Below, one piece after another: positions 38,401-50,150 of a stretch of DNA of 64,000 nt. Numbering within the stretch: position 1 is the stretch's first letter; each line of letters opens with the position of its first letter. Source of the stretch: Okapia johnstoni (Eukaryota > Chordata > Mammalia > Artiodactyla > Giraffidae). The stretch spans positions 31,495,948-31,559,947 of the forward strand of contig CM044326.1 in assembly GCA_024291935.2 (NCBI GenBank). Direction: 5' to 3'. A model generated the notes under the pieces. The model was not told the origin of the DNA and did no database searches. It was given only the letters and a program-made list of their open reading frames with translations. The translations under genes and the position numbers were made by a program.

Positions 38401-38589
38401 AAGAAGACTCGACACCCCCAGTGCAGGGGGCACAGGTCAGGCTGAGGGCTACACAGTGTGGCTAAGAAACAAGACTCAGGGCCTAATTAACCCCTGTCCT
38501 ATTAAGCTACTCCAAACAATGGACAGCAGAGGCCGTGATGAGGCCAATGTGACCTTGATTCCAGAACATAATAAGGGAGATACAAGGAA

Positions 38590-39000
38590 AAAAAGAGAAG
38601 GAAGTCATAGGCCTATTTCCCCTTGAGTATTGATATAAATGTTCTGAATAAAATTATACCTAACCAAAACCAACTGCATATTTAAATGTTACAGCATCAT
38701 GATCAAACAGGACTTCTCACAGGAATGTAAGGGTGGTTCGACTTTGCAAAGGGTGCTGATGGGTTAATATAATGCAATTCATTATGATAAAGTAAAGGAG
38801 AAAATCATATGATTGTCTTAATTAGTGAAGATAAAGCATGCGATAGTTATGATTCTAAAAAGGGTCTTAGGAAAATAAGAGTGGAAGAAAACTTTCTAAA
38901 AGTTGTAAAAAGTTATGTACCAGAAGAGCACAGAAGCACTGTACTTCATGGGGAAACTTAGACATGTGCCCTTGAAGACTAAGAACAGGATCACCGTGCT
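38590..39000 (+). repeat. L1 ORF2 fragment
   Basis: catgatcaaacaggacttct, gatgggttaatataatgcaa and gtgaagataaagcatgcgat resemble decayed L1 ORF2 just before the RT domain. Confidence 0.6.
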
Positions 39001-39009
39001 GATTGGTAA

Positions 39010-39345
39010 GCATTGCTGCTGCTGCTGCTGCTAAGTCGCTTCAGTCGTGCCCGACTCTGTGCGACCCCATAGACGGCAGCCCACCAGGCTCCCCCGTCCC
39101 TGGGATTCTCCAGGCAAGAACACTGGAGTGGGTTGCCATTTCCTTCTCCAATGCGTGAAAGTGAAATGGAAGTCGCTCAGTCGTGTCCGACTCTTTGCAA
39201 CCACATCCAAACAGTCCATGGAATTCTCCAGGCCAGAATACTGGAGTGGGTAGCCTTTCCCTTCTCCAGGGGATCTTCTCAACCCAGGGATCAAACTGGA
39301 GTCTCCTGCATTGCAGGCAGATTCTTTACCAACTGAGCTATGAGG
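39010..39345 (-). repeat. Bov-A2/Bov-tA SINEs, antisense
   Basis: A (tgc)n tail at 39,016-39,031, then a Bov-A unit, followed by a second unit with tRNA head ending near ccaactgagctatgagg. Confidence 0.85.
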
Positions 39346-39540
39346 GGGACAGAATGGAGAAGATATCTACAATGTGTAAAACCAATGAGGTATTCATATC
39401 TCGAATTTTCAAGCAACTCCTGCAAAGCAATTTTTGAAAGTCAGCAAACATCAGGCAAAAATCCATGTGGATCAGTTAATTCAGGTGGCAGCATTCAATC
39501 TGATTAATGCTTGAAACAAAATTTAAAAATAAATAAATGG

Positions 39541-39815
39541 TTGCTGCTGCTGCTAAGTTGCTTCAGTCGTGTCCGACTCTGTGCGACCCCATAGACGGCA
39601 GCCCACCAGGCTCCCCCGTCCCTAGGATTCTCCAGGCAAGAACACTGGAGTGGGTTGCCATTTCCTTCTCCAGTGCATGAAAGGGAAAAGTGGAAGTGAA
39701 GTTGCTCAGTCGTGTCCGACTCTTAGCGACCCCATGGACTGTAGCCTACCAGGCTCCTCTGTCCATGGGATTTTCCAGGCAAGAGTACTGGAGTGGGGTG
39801 CCATTGCCTTCTCCG
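39541..39815 (-). repeat. Bov-A2 SINE with target duplication
   Basis: Antisense Bov-A dimer with a (tgc)n tail. The 12-base duplication aaataaatggtt borders it at about 39,530-39,541 and 39,816-39,827. Confidence 0.85.
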
Positions 39816-39825
39816 AAATAAATGG

Positions 39826-39886
39826 TTAGGATGGCATAAAAAAGAGTGAGATAATGCCACTTTCAGCAACATGGGTGGATCTAGAC
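39826..39886 (+). repeat. L1 3' region, left flank of the provirus
   Basis: gataatgccactttcagcaa and catgggtggatctagac are L1 3' sequence. It resumes at 42,768 directly after the endogenous retrovirus, and ctagac is the duplicated target. Confidence 0.75.
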
Positions 39887-40713
39887 TGTCAGGAGCCACG
39901 TTAGGCATTACTGACAAAATGGAGGCACGGCCCCAACCCCCTCTCCTCATGCCGCAGGCAAGGTCCCGGGATGAAGGAGTTAGGTCTTGTGATTCTGACT
40001 TGTCCTTTCCGACTTGTCCTTTCCTTCCTTCGGTTGAGTTGGCTGGAAAGAATGTTAAGGTGCTTATTGTTCTTACATGAGAAAGCACAAAGCCTTCTGC
40101 AGTTATGCCCAGGAAATAATCCATAAAGTTATATTTGTTCAAGGACCTTTACAAAGAATGTTCCAGGATAAGCACATAGGCCGCAGCTTGAGGCCATGGG
40201 AAAGACTGTTATTGAGACCTGCTTGTGAGGGAAACGTTTATGGGAAAAGAAGTTTGCTGAGTTTAGGGTTTAGGAATAATTAAGAATAGTTAGGAGCTAA
40301 AAGTTTAAGCTATGTTGTAGTGTTGGCATATTTTACTATAGCTTATAGAGACTAAGAATTTTAGAGCTACTAATAGGTAGAAGCCTTTTTAGGAGATAAT
40401 GAGCTTAGGATACTAGGGGCTGGCAGGATTTAGAAAGATAAGAAACAAACTGAGGAATGTGGTATGCAGCCCAGAGATAAACATGGGTTACAATGTAATC
40501 ACAAGGACACTTTCTGGAGACAATGAATCTGGGTGAGGGAGAACTGAAGATGTCAAACCTCTGACCTAATGCTTTTGTGAAAGTATAAAAGAAAACCTGA
40601 CGCTTGAAATAAACATGCAGTCCAGCACTTTGAGTCAGAGGCTGTATCATTCTCCACTGACACTGCTCATCCCTTCAGGCCAACTCCCTGGCTGCTAGAG
40701 CTGGACTCTGGCA
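39887..40713 (+). mobile_element. Class II endogenous retrovirus, 5' LTR
   Basis: The LTR starts TGTCAGGAGCC at 39,887 and ends ...CTCTGGCA at 40,713, about 827 bases. It has a TATA box (gtataaaag, 40,583-40,591), a nearby AATAAA (40,608-40,613) for 3' processing, and is preceded by the target duplication ctagac (39,881-39,886). A primer binding site follows at 40,716. The class II (beta-like) call rests on the 6-base duplication, the Lys-tRNA primer site and the gag that follows. Promoter parts look intact, but activity cannot be judged. Confidence 0.88.
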
Positions 40714-40715
40714 AG

Positions 40716-40733
40716 TGGCGCCCGAACAGGGGG
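40716..40733 (+). promoter_or_regulatory. Retroviral primer binding site (tRNA-Lys type)
   Basis: tggcgcccgaacaggggg, two bases after the LTR, matches the 3' end of a lysine tRNA, with a likely mismatch in the last bases. Confidence 0.85.
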
Positions 40734-40877
40734 CACCTGAGGGGTAAGTAATTAATTAAGTAATTTCGTTAATGCAACGCGGAGCGGTTAGGATTGTATC
40801 CGTGGGTGGCCGGCGCCCCTCTGCAGTTTAGGCAGGGTGAGGAGGATATAGAATCAATAAGAATATTCTCTAGGAAA

Positions 40878-42722
40878 ATGGGTCTCTCTGCATCCAAGAA
40901 CAGACACATGTTTATTAAAATATTACTTCACATGTTAGCCCATACAGGCGTTAAAGTAAGCAAAGGAAGGCTGTCTAAATTTCTAATTTTTGTCCAAGAA
41001 CAATGCCCATGGTTTCCTGAGGAGGACACCGTAAATCTAGAAACCTGAACTAAGGTTGGAGATCAGTTACATTTGCTTCATACTTTGCATGGGCCAGAAA
41101 AGGTTCCGGTAGATGCCTTTGCTCTATGGAATATGATTAGAGATGTCCTGGACCCTCGGCATGAGGCTTTTAGACAGCCTATGGGAGAGGCTGCAATGGT
41201 GGATGGTGGGCCTCCGCCTTCCGCGTAGATCATGTTTTCTACCATTGACAAGACAAGGAGGGAGACTGTGCTCAACCTCCTGAGGAACGGGAGGACTTGC
41301 AGGATGCTGCGGCCGAGCGCTCTAGCGAGGCCCCTCCTCCTCTATGCAAACCTTTAAAAATTTATCCATCACTTTCTGACTTAAGCTGATCACCGCCACC
41401 TCAGTTTGTGCCTCCCAGGGCCCAGGAGTTCCCCCACTTTGCCCCCAAAGCCTCCCAGAGCATTGCCTGAGGCTGAGAAAGATGAGGAATTTTCTGAAAC
41501 GAAGCTTTTGAAACAGACGGATGCACAATATACAGAGCGTGCTCCCTGGAGAGAGCCCCCTCAGGGGGCCTCACCCAGGCTAGAAGAGAAGCGGAACAGC
41601 GGGGGGACTTGGAATTCTCTATGGCCTTCCAGTAGTTTTTACCAAAACAGAGAGGGAAGGCAAGGAAGAGGGAAAATGGGAACCGGTCCCATATAAGCTA
41701 CTGAAAGAGCTTAAACAAGCTTGTCATGATTATGGGTCTACCTCCCCCTATACGCTTACCCAGCTAGATGCCTTGGCTGGAAGATGGATGACATCATATG
41801 ATTGGAAAACGGTTGCAAAGGCTTGCCTTCCTACAGGAGAGTTCCTCCTGTGGTTGGCAGAGTATGACAAGTTGGCCAGACTACAGTCAGCAGAAAACAA
41901 AACCTCTAATGATGCACAGCTCAGGACAGTGGGATCTACGGCATTAAAAGGAGATGGAGAATATGAATCTAATGTAGCCCAAGCAAGCTTGTCTAAAGAA
42001 GCACTTAATCAGATTATGGCCATAGGTATCTTGGCATGGAAATCTTTGCCCCCTTCAGATGGAAAGTTATCCACTTTGAGTAATATCAAACAGGGACCTG
42101 ATGAGAGATATGAAGACTTTGTGGCCAGATTGAAAACTGCTGTAAAAAAAACAAACAAACAAAAAAAAAAAAAACTATTAAGAGTACTGAGCAGACAGAC
42201 ATAGTTCTTAAACAATTGGCTTATGAAAATGCCAATTCTACCTTTCAGGCATTGCTTAGACCTGCTAGAAGTAAAGAAAGTCTTTGGACTTACATACAGA
42301 CCTGCCAGGAAGTAGGAACTTCCTTTATGCAGGGGGTTGCCTTAGCCACAGCCTTGAGGGGAAAAACTGCTGCCCAAGTTATTCAGGGAATGAAAAAAAA
42401 AAAAAAAAGATTAACCCTAATGGATGTGATTCTACAAATAAAAAGTGTTTCTCTTGTGGCCAAGTGGGGCATTTTTGCCGACAATGTCCTGCCAAGCAGA
42501 GACAACAAGCCGTGCCAATACAGACTAAAACTAACCCTCCAAAGACACCTTGCCCCCGATGCCAGAAGGGGTATCATTGGGTAAAAGACTGTAGATCTAA
42601 ATTCCATAAAGATGAGACTACGCTCACCCCCCAAGTACAAGAAAGTAATTTTCCCCAGTTTCAGAGAAACAGACGGCAGGGGCAGCCCTGGCCCCAGACA
42701 ACAGTAGGGGCAGTCGCGTTAA
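40878..42722 (+). pseudogene. Endogenous retrovirus gag, broken
   Basis: Old copy of a class II (betaretrovirus-like) gag. Matrix-like protein begins at the ATG at 40,878 (MGLSASKNRH) and stops at an in-frame TGA at 41,046-41,048. Capsid sequence is in another frame, 41,773-42,204, with a major homology region (QGPDERYEDFVARL). Nucleocapsid is in the third frame, about 42,284-42,722, with two zinc knuckles of the form C-x2-C-x4-H-x4-C (starting CFSCGQVGH and CPRCQKGYH). Two A-rich runs (about 42,146-42,175 and 42,393-42,408) coincide with frame changes. No protease, pol or env is present. It cannot make a full Gag protein and is not functional. Confidence 0.88.
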
Positions 42723-42767
42723 ATCCCTTCTGGCCGACTCCCTGGCTGCTGGAGCTGGACTCCGGCA
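42723..42767 (+). mobile_element. Endogenous retrovirus 3' LTR remnant
   Basis: These 45 bases match the last 45 of the 5' LTR (40,669-40,713) with about five differences, ending ...CTCCGGCA. The rest of the 3' LTR is gone, and gag nucleocapsid sequence joins it directly. The target duplication ctagac follows at 42,768-42,773. Confidence 0.88.
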
Positions 42768-42893
42768 CTAGACATTATAATACCAAGTGAAGTAAATCAC
42801 AAAGAGAAAGAGAAATATTAATATTATATATCACTTACACATGGAAACTAAGAAATGATACAGATGAATTTATTTACGAAACAGAAGTAGACT

Positions 42894-43150
42894 CAGGACA
42901 TCCCTGGTGGTCCTGAAGTTGGGAGTCTGACTGCCAAGGCAAGGGGCAGGGGTTTGATCTCTGGTCTGGGAGGGTCCACGTGCTGCTGAGCAGCGAAGCC
43001 CATGAGCCTGGAGCCCACACTCGACGAGAAAAGCCACTGCAGTGAGAAGCCCAAGCACCAGGAAAGACCAACCCCTGCTCTCCACGACCAGAGGAAGCCT
43101 GAACGAAGCAGCGAAGGCCCAGTGCAGCCAAAAATCTTTAATCAATTAAT
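42894..43150 (+). repeat. CHR-type SINE
   Basis: Sense SINE (gacatccctggtggtcctga; gtttgatctctggtctggga) in the L1 tail. Confidence 0.85.
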
Positions 43151-43262
43151 TTAAAAAAGGAAGAAACAGACTTACAGACATAGGAAAAAAAAAACACAAC
43201 TTATGGTTACAGAAGGGGAAAGCAGGTAGGGAAGAATGAATTAGGAATATGGGATTGAGATC

Positions 43263-43395
43263 CCCGGAGAAGGGAATGGCAACCCACTCTAGTATTCTTG
43301 CCTGGAGAATCCCATGGACAGAGGAGCCTGGTGGGCTATAGTCCATGGGGTCACAGAGTTGGACACAACTGAGTAACTAACACTTTCACTTTCAT
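43263..43395 (+). repeat. Bov-A SINE
   Basis: Sense Bov-A monomer (gagaagggaatggcaaccca) ending in cactttcactttca, in the L1 tail. Confidence 0.85.
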
Positions 43396-43611
43396 GGTAT
43401 TAAAGATACGGTCTACTAAACGTGAAACAGATAGGCAACCAAGATTTACTGCATAACACAGGGAAATATATTCAATACCTTGTAATAACCTATAATGGAA
43501 AAGAATCTGAAAAAAAAATATATATATAATCGAATCATTTTGCTGTATACCCAAGACTAACACAGTATTGTAAATCAACTATATTTCAATTTTTAAAAAA
43601 TGATTTTGTGT

Positions 43612-43785
43612 TCACATTCAGTCGTGTCCAACTCTGTGAGCCCGTAACTGCAGCCCACCAGGCTCCTCTGTCCATGGGCTTCTCTGGAGTGGGCTGCTGT
43701 TCCCTTCTCCAGGGATCTTCCCCACCCAGGGATTGAACCTGGGTCTCCAGTGTCTCCTGCATTGGCAGGCAGATTAAGATGGCAA
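43612..43785 (-). repeat. Bov-tA SINE
   Basis: Antisense SINE (cattcagtcgtgtccaactc ... cattggcaggcagattaag) with a small internal deletion. Confidence 0.85.
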
Positions 43786-43867
43786 ACTTAATGTTGTGTT
43801 TTTTACAATTTAAAAATGTCCCTAAATGGGAACGGGAGAGACAGGACTTGTAAATAAAGACTAGGAG

Positions 43868-44030
43868 AGGGAATTCCGTTGGCTGAGTGGATGAGACTCC
43901 ACTCTCCCAGTGCAGGGGGACCGATTCAACCCCTCGCTGGGATCTCAGGTCCCACACACCACAACCAAGCCCTGGAGCCCCAACTAGACGTGCCACAGTG
44001 AAGACACAGTGCCGCTAAAAAGAGAGAGAG
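43868..44030 (+). repeat. CHR-type SINE
   Basis: Sense SINE (aattccgttggctgagtgga; ctgggatctcaggtcccaca). Confidence 0.8.
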
Positions 44031-47000
44031 GCTATAGGAAGAAAAACGGCTTTCCAGAGGAGCCGCCAGCAGACACACCCCACAGCCAAGAGAGTGACAG
44101 ACCCCAGGCCATTCAGAACAAAGACGGGACCTGGCCCCCCGCCCCGCTCAGTGACACGGGAGCCTGCAGCCCGTGCCCCTCCCACACAGTCTCCCCCGAA
44201 GCACCCCGTTTCCTGACCACCCTCCTGGACAGGACGCTCAGCACCCTCTCCTCCCCCTGGTCCCCCCCCACCCCGGGCAGGCCTGCTCTGACCACCACTG
44301 TCACCTCGGAGCTCCCCACCCCGCATGGCGCGGCCCCTCTGGGTGTCCGCCCACCCCCAGCCCCAGGGCAGACACATGGGCACCGCAGCGGTCCTAGCTG
44401 ACGGACGAGTGGAGTCAGCCCAGCCCCAAGTGGAGCCAGTGCCGCACTCAGCAGCCAGGACCCAGCCAAGGCCCCAGAGCTCACGGGCACTTCGTGGGCA
44501 CTGGCCACGCCCACGGGGAGGACACGGGTGGCCAGCTGAGCCCCGCGGGCAGGAACTGTCTCCTACACGCTGCTCGGAGATGCTGCTGCCAACACGCTCC
44601 TGGACTTCGGCGGGACCAGGTGAACACCCTCAGGCCGCGGGGAGGGGCGTCTGGGGGGACTGCGGTCCTGACTAGCCAGCCACGTCCCCAGGCCAAGGTC
44701 AGGCCAAGGTCGACCGGTGCAAATAAGGCGAGGGAGAAGGGGGCAGCCAGCGGGCAGGGAGTCCCAGCACCTGAAGGACCATGAAGAGGGAGCGGCCGGG
44801 ATAAGAGCCTGGGCCCGGGGTGGGGGTGGGGGGGCACCTGGGCCCTCGTCCTGGCTTCTGAGGCCATAGGTGACCAGGGCAGGGGCCCAGGGGCGAGTGG
44901 GGCCCCACAGCCACACGTCCCCAAGGTCACGCGGGGGCCGCACGCCCCCAAGGTCACGCGTGCATGGTTAGCACCTGTTTTTGCCCACATCACGCAAGGA
45001 TCTTAGGTCCTCGACCAGAGGTGGAACCGGCCCGTCCTGCAGCAGAAGCACAGGGTCTTCACAGCGGGACCACCAGGGAGTCCCCACGGGCGGGAACCAT
45101 CCCTGCCCGAGTCACGGCTGTTCCGCTTGCAAGTTCCCTGCGTGTTGTCTTCTGTGACGTGCTTGTTTTCTAGAAGACTCCGAGCTTTGGACCCTGGACC
45201 CACTTGCCGTGACCCTCGCTCCCTGCCTCTCCCCTTGGCGGACAGCGGGACGCCCACCTCAGAAGACTGCCTGAGGGGGCTTTGACTGGGGTGCAGTTCG
45301 AAACCAAGCATCCCGCCCCCGCCCCGCCCCGCCCCTCACCCCCAGGCAATCGCACAGGCGGCCCTGCCCGTTGTCCCTGGTTACAGCAAAGGCAAGTGTC
45401 TGGTCATTTATCTGATTGCCTGTTTCCTCTCCTCTGGGGCCCCTGGACAGACAGCTCCATCCGCTCCACTCCAGCCTTTACACACGGCAGTTGCCTCGAC
45501 ACGCTGCAGCTCCAGCTTCTTTCAGTGACCAGGCCTCCGGCCTCGATGCAGGCATACGAGGGCCTGCGCTGCCCCACACGAGGTCAGGGATGGTGGGCAG
45601 GGTCTGAGCCCTGGGGTCGGGCCTGTGAACCTGTCCCGTCACACGCAGAAGGGGACTCTGGTGGCCGGCAGGCCAGGGGGAGTGCAGAGGTGGAGAGGCA
45701 GTGGAGGGTCAGAGAAGGAGCCCATGAGGTCTGAGGCCCAGGGCAGATTCCCCAGGGCCTCCTGCCTGCCCACTGGACCTCAGCCCCCCGGAGTGGCCGG
45801 ATCGGGACCATGCTCACTTATTACGGCAGCAGGAGGAGCCCGACCCCAGGGGCCCGGCCTGCACCCCAAAACTTGGGCAAGCTCCTGTCTCTCGAGGTCA
45901 CCACAGGGGGTCCCACTGCCCACCAGCCTGGCCTCTCAGGCTGGTCCACCTTGTGTTTCAGGATCACCACCCCGAGCCCCACAGACACACGGACACACTG
46001 GGGTTCTGGCTGAACTGTCCTGGGCCCGCGGGTCAGCGCAGGAGCGACAGCTCCAAGGCACTGCCTTTCCGTTTGCATTTCTAAAACTCAGGTTCCCAAA
46101 GGCTGTGGCCATCGCGGCCCCGGGGAGTCCCCAGGAGGCAGGGAGTTCTTCCATGGACTTGTTCCCATCCGGCAGTCAGGAGGGCGGTGGCAGGGAGTCG
46201 AGAAGTGGCCTGAACACCCTGGGCGGGAGGGCTCCGGCCGGGGGTGGGGCACAGGGAACCCAGGGGCCGGCCACGGGGTAGGATCAGACAGGCGGTCCTC
46301 ACAGGGGCGTCCACTCGCCGCTGCCTGGTCTGGCCAATGCTCCAGAGGCCAGTGCAGAGGCACCATGGGCGTGCCCCCAACCAGGACAAAGGCCCGGACC
46401 AGCTGGTGCTCCCGGGCATGGGCCAGCATTCCCCAGGTAGACGGCAAAGTACCAGTGAGAACGTGCCCTGAGGAGGCCTGGGGACCCAGGGCTGGAAGTA
46501 GCCTGGGGCCTGAGCCAACCAGCAGCAGGTCGGGGTCAAACACCCAGGGAAGAGGGCAGTCTGGCCAAGGAGGCCGGGCCACAGCTGTGCCCACGGGAGG
46601 CGGGGCGTGGGCGCCAGAAACCAAGCACCTGGGACGGGGACAGGCCAGTTCTCGCGGGGCTGGCGGGACATCCCCGGACAGACGGCTCTTTGTCAGGGCC
46701 GCTCCCGTGCAGCCTTGGAAACAAAGCCCCTCTGTCCGCGCTGCCTCCCTCCCGGGCCCTGGGCGCCACCCCCAGGGACAGAGCAGAGCCCCCACTCAGG
46801 GCTCCCATCGGGCATCCTGATCGGACACTCACGCATAACCACACACGTCCCATGCACAGGCTGGCCCCAGTGGGGTGTGCAGGGGAGCCCAGGGCACGCT
46901 GCCTGACACCTGCCCCGTGCGGCAGGCCCTGCCCGTCTGTCCAGCACCCAGGCAGCCCCAGGCTTGCCCCGCCTCGCCACCCTGCCCAGGGGCCCTCCCC

Positions 47001-47283
47001 GGGCCTGAGGGGCGGCCTCCTACCTGGACAGAAGCCAGCTGGAGCCTCGGTGCCGCCAGCAGGCCTCCACGGTGTCCTCCAAGTCCTCACCGAGGCCTGA
47101 CGCCCATGGCGCCACGGTGGGCTCCCAGACCTCCTCAGGGGCACAGCCCGCACCTGCCCCAGGCCTGCAGGACGCAGGCACACTCTGCCCGAGGTGGGGC
47201 CCCGGGGCCCAGAGCCTGCACTGCTGGGGATGGACCCTGCCCCTCTAAGGCCCAGCCCAGATGCGGGGGCATGCCTGTGGTGC
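44031..47283. other. GC-rich DNA downstream of TEDC1
   Basis: This region is 3' of TEDC1 and must contain its 3' UTR at the right end; no clear minus-strand AATAAA was found. Long frames on both strands lack recognisable domains. One antisense SINE fragment lies at 44,992-45,086. Confidence 0.45.
44992..45086 (-). repeat. CHR-type SINE fragment, antisense
   Basis: gaagcacagggtcttcacag and gaccaccagggagtcccc are the reverse of the CHR head. Confidence 0.7.
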
Positions 47284-48032
47284 TCAGCGTGCGGGCGGCG
47301 GGACCCAGATGAGGCCAGGCCGCGCTCCCGCCAGCCTGGCCAGCTCCTGCCGACACTGGCCCTGCAGCTGGCGCAGCACCGCCTCCAGGCAGGCCTCCCC
47401 GGCCCCTGAGCACCTCCGTCACCTCAGCGGCCCACAGGCCCGGGCCGCCGGGCACCCTGGCCTCGGTCCTCACCAGCCGGCGGGGCCCGTGGGGCCGGGC
47501 CTGGCCCTCACCTTGCTCCCAGGCCCGCTGCAGAGCTGCCAGGTCCTGCGCCACGGCCGCCTGCAAGGCCTGCCTCGTGGCTCTCCACTCAGGCCCGTGG
47601 CCGCCAACCTGCACAGGAGACGGCGGCAAGTGAGCCAAGGGTGACCCGTCCACCAGGACACGGCTCCAGGCCCCTTGGCTCTCACCGAGGCCGACCCCCA
47701 CCCCAGCCCCACGGCAGCCCCTCCCGTTGCCTAGACGTCACTGCTCCCGGGATGGGGGGACGACCCCGAGCCTGCTCCGAGGCCCGGCCCCCCAGGTTGT
47801 GTCACCCTCACCAAGCACCTGAGCCCCAAGCATGGGGCGCTGGGTGCCTGGGATGCGGCTGGCAGCCTGAGCACCCCCACAGCCCCGAGCCCCCAGGCCC
47901 ACCCCACAGCCCCGAGCCCCCAGGGCCACCCTGCAGCCCCGAGGCCCCAGGCCGACCCCACAGCCCTGAGTCCCCAGGGCCACCCTACAGCCCCGGGCCC
48001 CCAGGCCCACCCCGCCCCAGGCCCAGGTCCTA

Positions 48033-48068
<36 letters not shown>

Positions 48069-50100
48069 CGGGGGAGTGGGCCTAGCTGCAGCCTGCAAGC
48101 CGAGCCCCCAGGGCCACCCCGCCCCAGGCCCAGGTCCTCCCCAGGGGGCAGCTGGGAGTGGGCCTGGCCGCTGCCTGCAAGCCGAGCCCCGGGGGCCTGC
48201 CCAGAGCCCAGAGTGCAGATCCGGGGAGCCCACCCCCAGCCCCACCTAGCACTCAAGACGTCCAACAGGGTGGCCGGGGTGGGGCACCAGGGAGTCTGGC
48301 AGGTGAGCCCACCCCTTCCAAACAGACCGAACAGAGCGACCCCAGTGTGGAAGTCCACAGTCAAGTGGCCCAGGCCCACAGCCAGCTCTCACCACAGCCT
48401 GCCAGGCAGCCCGCCGGGCCTCTGCCGCCTCCCGCAGCTCCTCCTGCAAGGCCTGCAGCTCCCGCACCAGCAGCCCCACCGCTCCAGCCCCCTGCTCAGG
48501 GGTCTTGGGCAGAAACGTGGGCGGTGAGGCCTCCAGGGGGCAGGTGTCCAGGACTGTGTCCTGCAGGGAGAGACCTCAGTGAGAAGGACAGTGGCAGGCC
48601 CGGGCCTCGTACACGGGCAGGATTCCCCCAGCCAGCAGGGACAGAGAACAGGGGTCAGCTCCTGCCCCGAGGTCACAGAGGAGGCTGGACAGCGACCCTC
48701 ACCCCAGGGGGCCTGGACACCAGGGAGGCACAGAGGCCAAACTTCCAGAAGGCTGAGACCCCCTGAGGAGTCTGGGTCTCCCCAGGAGCTGGGAAGGGTG
48801 GTGATAGGGCAGATGGATGTCTGAAAAGAGCCCCACACTCAAAACCCAAGGCCCAGGTGAAAAACCGGCTTCAGGGTTGGGCAAGGGGACGTCCCCGAGA
48901 CTTCTCTTCTCACCTGGAGAATAGGAAGACCCCTAAGGCCCAGGGCTGCCGTGGCCAGGGCAGGGCAGAGGAGGGGAGGGGAGGGATGGGGAAGGCAGGG
49001 CAGGGCAGGGGAGGGGAGGGATGGGACGGGCAGCCTCCTGACCATCCACTGCCAGAAGACCAGCTCCCGGCGCCGCCATTCCAGGGCCGCCTCCAGCCGC
49101 ATGTTCTCTGTCTCCAGCCGCTGCAACAGCTGCAATGCAAGCCCTGCAGGGTCAGAGCCGACCATAGGGCCCCGCCATCACGCTCGGGGCACTCCGGCCT
49201 CAGAGCCTGGTCAGCCCACAACGGGCTGAGCCGTCTCACAGCAAGCCGGTGCTCACCCCCAGCACCCCCAGGCCAAGCCCCCTGGGCCTTCGACCATCCT
49301 GGGAGTCCCGTGCCCGCCCCAACCATGGGTCCTGCGGGTGGGGGCCGAGCACTGGTGCCCCTTACTCGGGACTCCACGCCACAGCCCCCGCTGACAGAGG
49401 GTTGCACCATAGAGGCTTTGGGCAGCTAGGGGTCCTGGACAGCAGAGACTTCAGGGCTCTGGGAGCCCCGCCCCTGTAATCCCCTAAACAAAAAGGCAGG
49501 GCAGGGGCTGCGCAGTGCCCGGCTCAGGGTGACAGAGGACAGGCCAGGGGCCGAGCGTGGAGAACACAGCCACACAGCCCCCTGCACCCTGCCCTGCCCC
49601 CACACCCACACCCACGGACCCTGCACCCATGCACGTGGGCCCAGGCGGCCCCTGTGCTGAGCCCCTGGCCCGCCTGCCCAGGCCGCCACGGCCTTGGGAA
49701 GCCGAAGTGGGTGAGGCAGGCATGGTCCACCCCAAGGGCCCACGGCAAGCTGGACAGACAGATTGGCCTCCACAGCCCCCCAGGCCTCTGGTCCCCTGGG
49801 AAGGCCCAGGCCACTCCTTCTAGAAGAGAGCCCAGAACGTGCCCTGGGGCCCAACCAACAGCCGGAGCCAGCCTCCTCTCAGAGGCTATGCGGAGCCCCG
49901 GGCCACCAGCATCTGCATGCCTGCCAGGACACCAGGGCTGGGCACCGCTGGCCAGATGCAGGGCGGGACCTTGAACACCAGGCCAAGGTCCCAGCCCAAA
50001 GCCAGTGGAGCAGGGTAGAGGCAGGCTTGCCTGCAGTGAGAACCGCCCTGTGACCTGGGGGAGGGCTGTGGACCTGGGAGGGTGGAGCCACATGCCCATA

Positions 50101-50150
<50 letters not shown>

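Larger units (their letters stand above)
42768..43600 (+). repeat. L1 3' end, right flank of the provirus
   Basis: Continues the L1 interrupted at 39,886: taccaagtgaagtaaatcac, then after SINEs ggaaatatattcaatacctt and ttgtaaatcaactatatttc, ending in A-rich sequence near 43,600. Confidence 0.8.
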
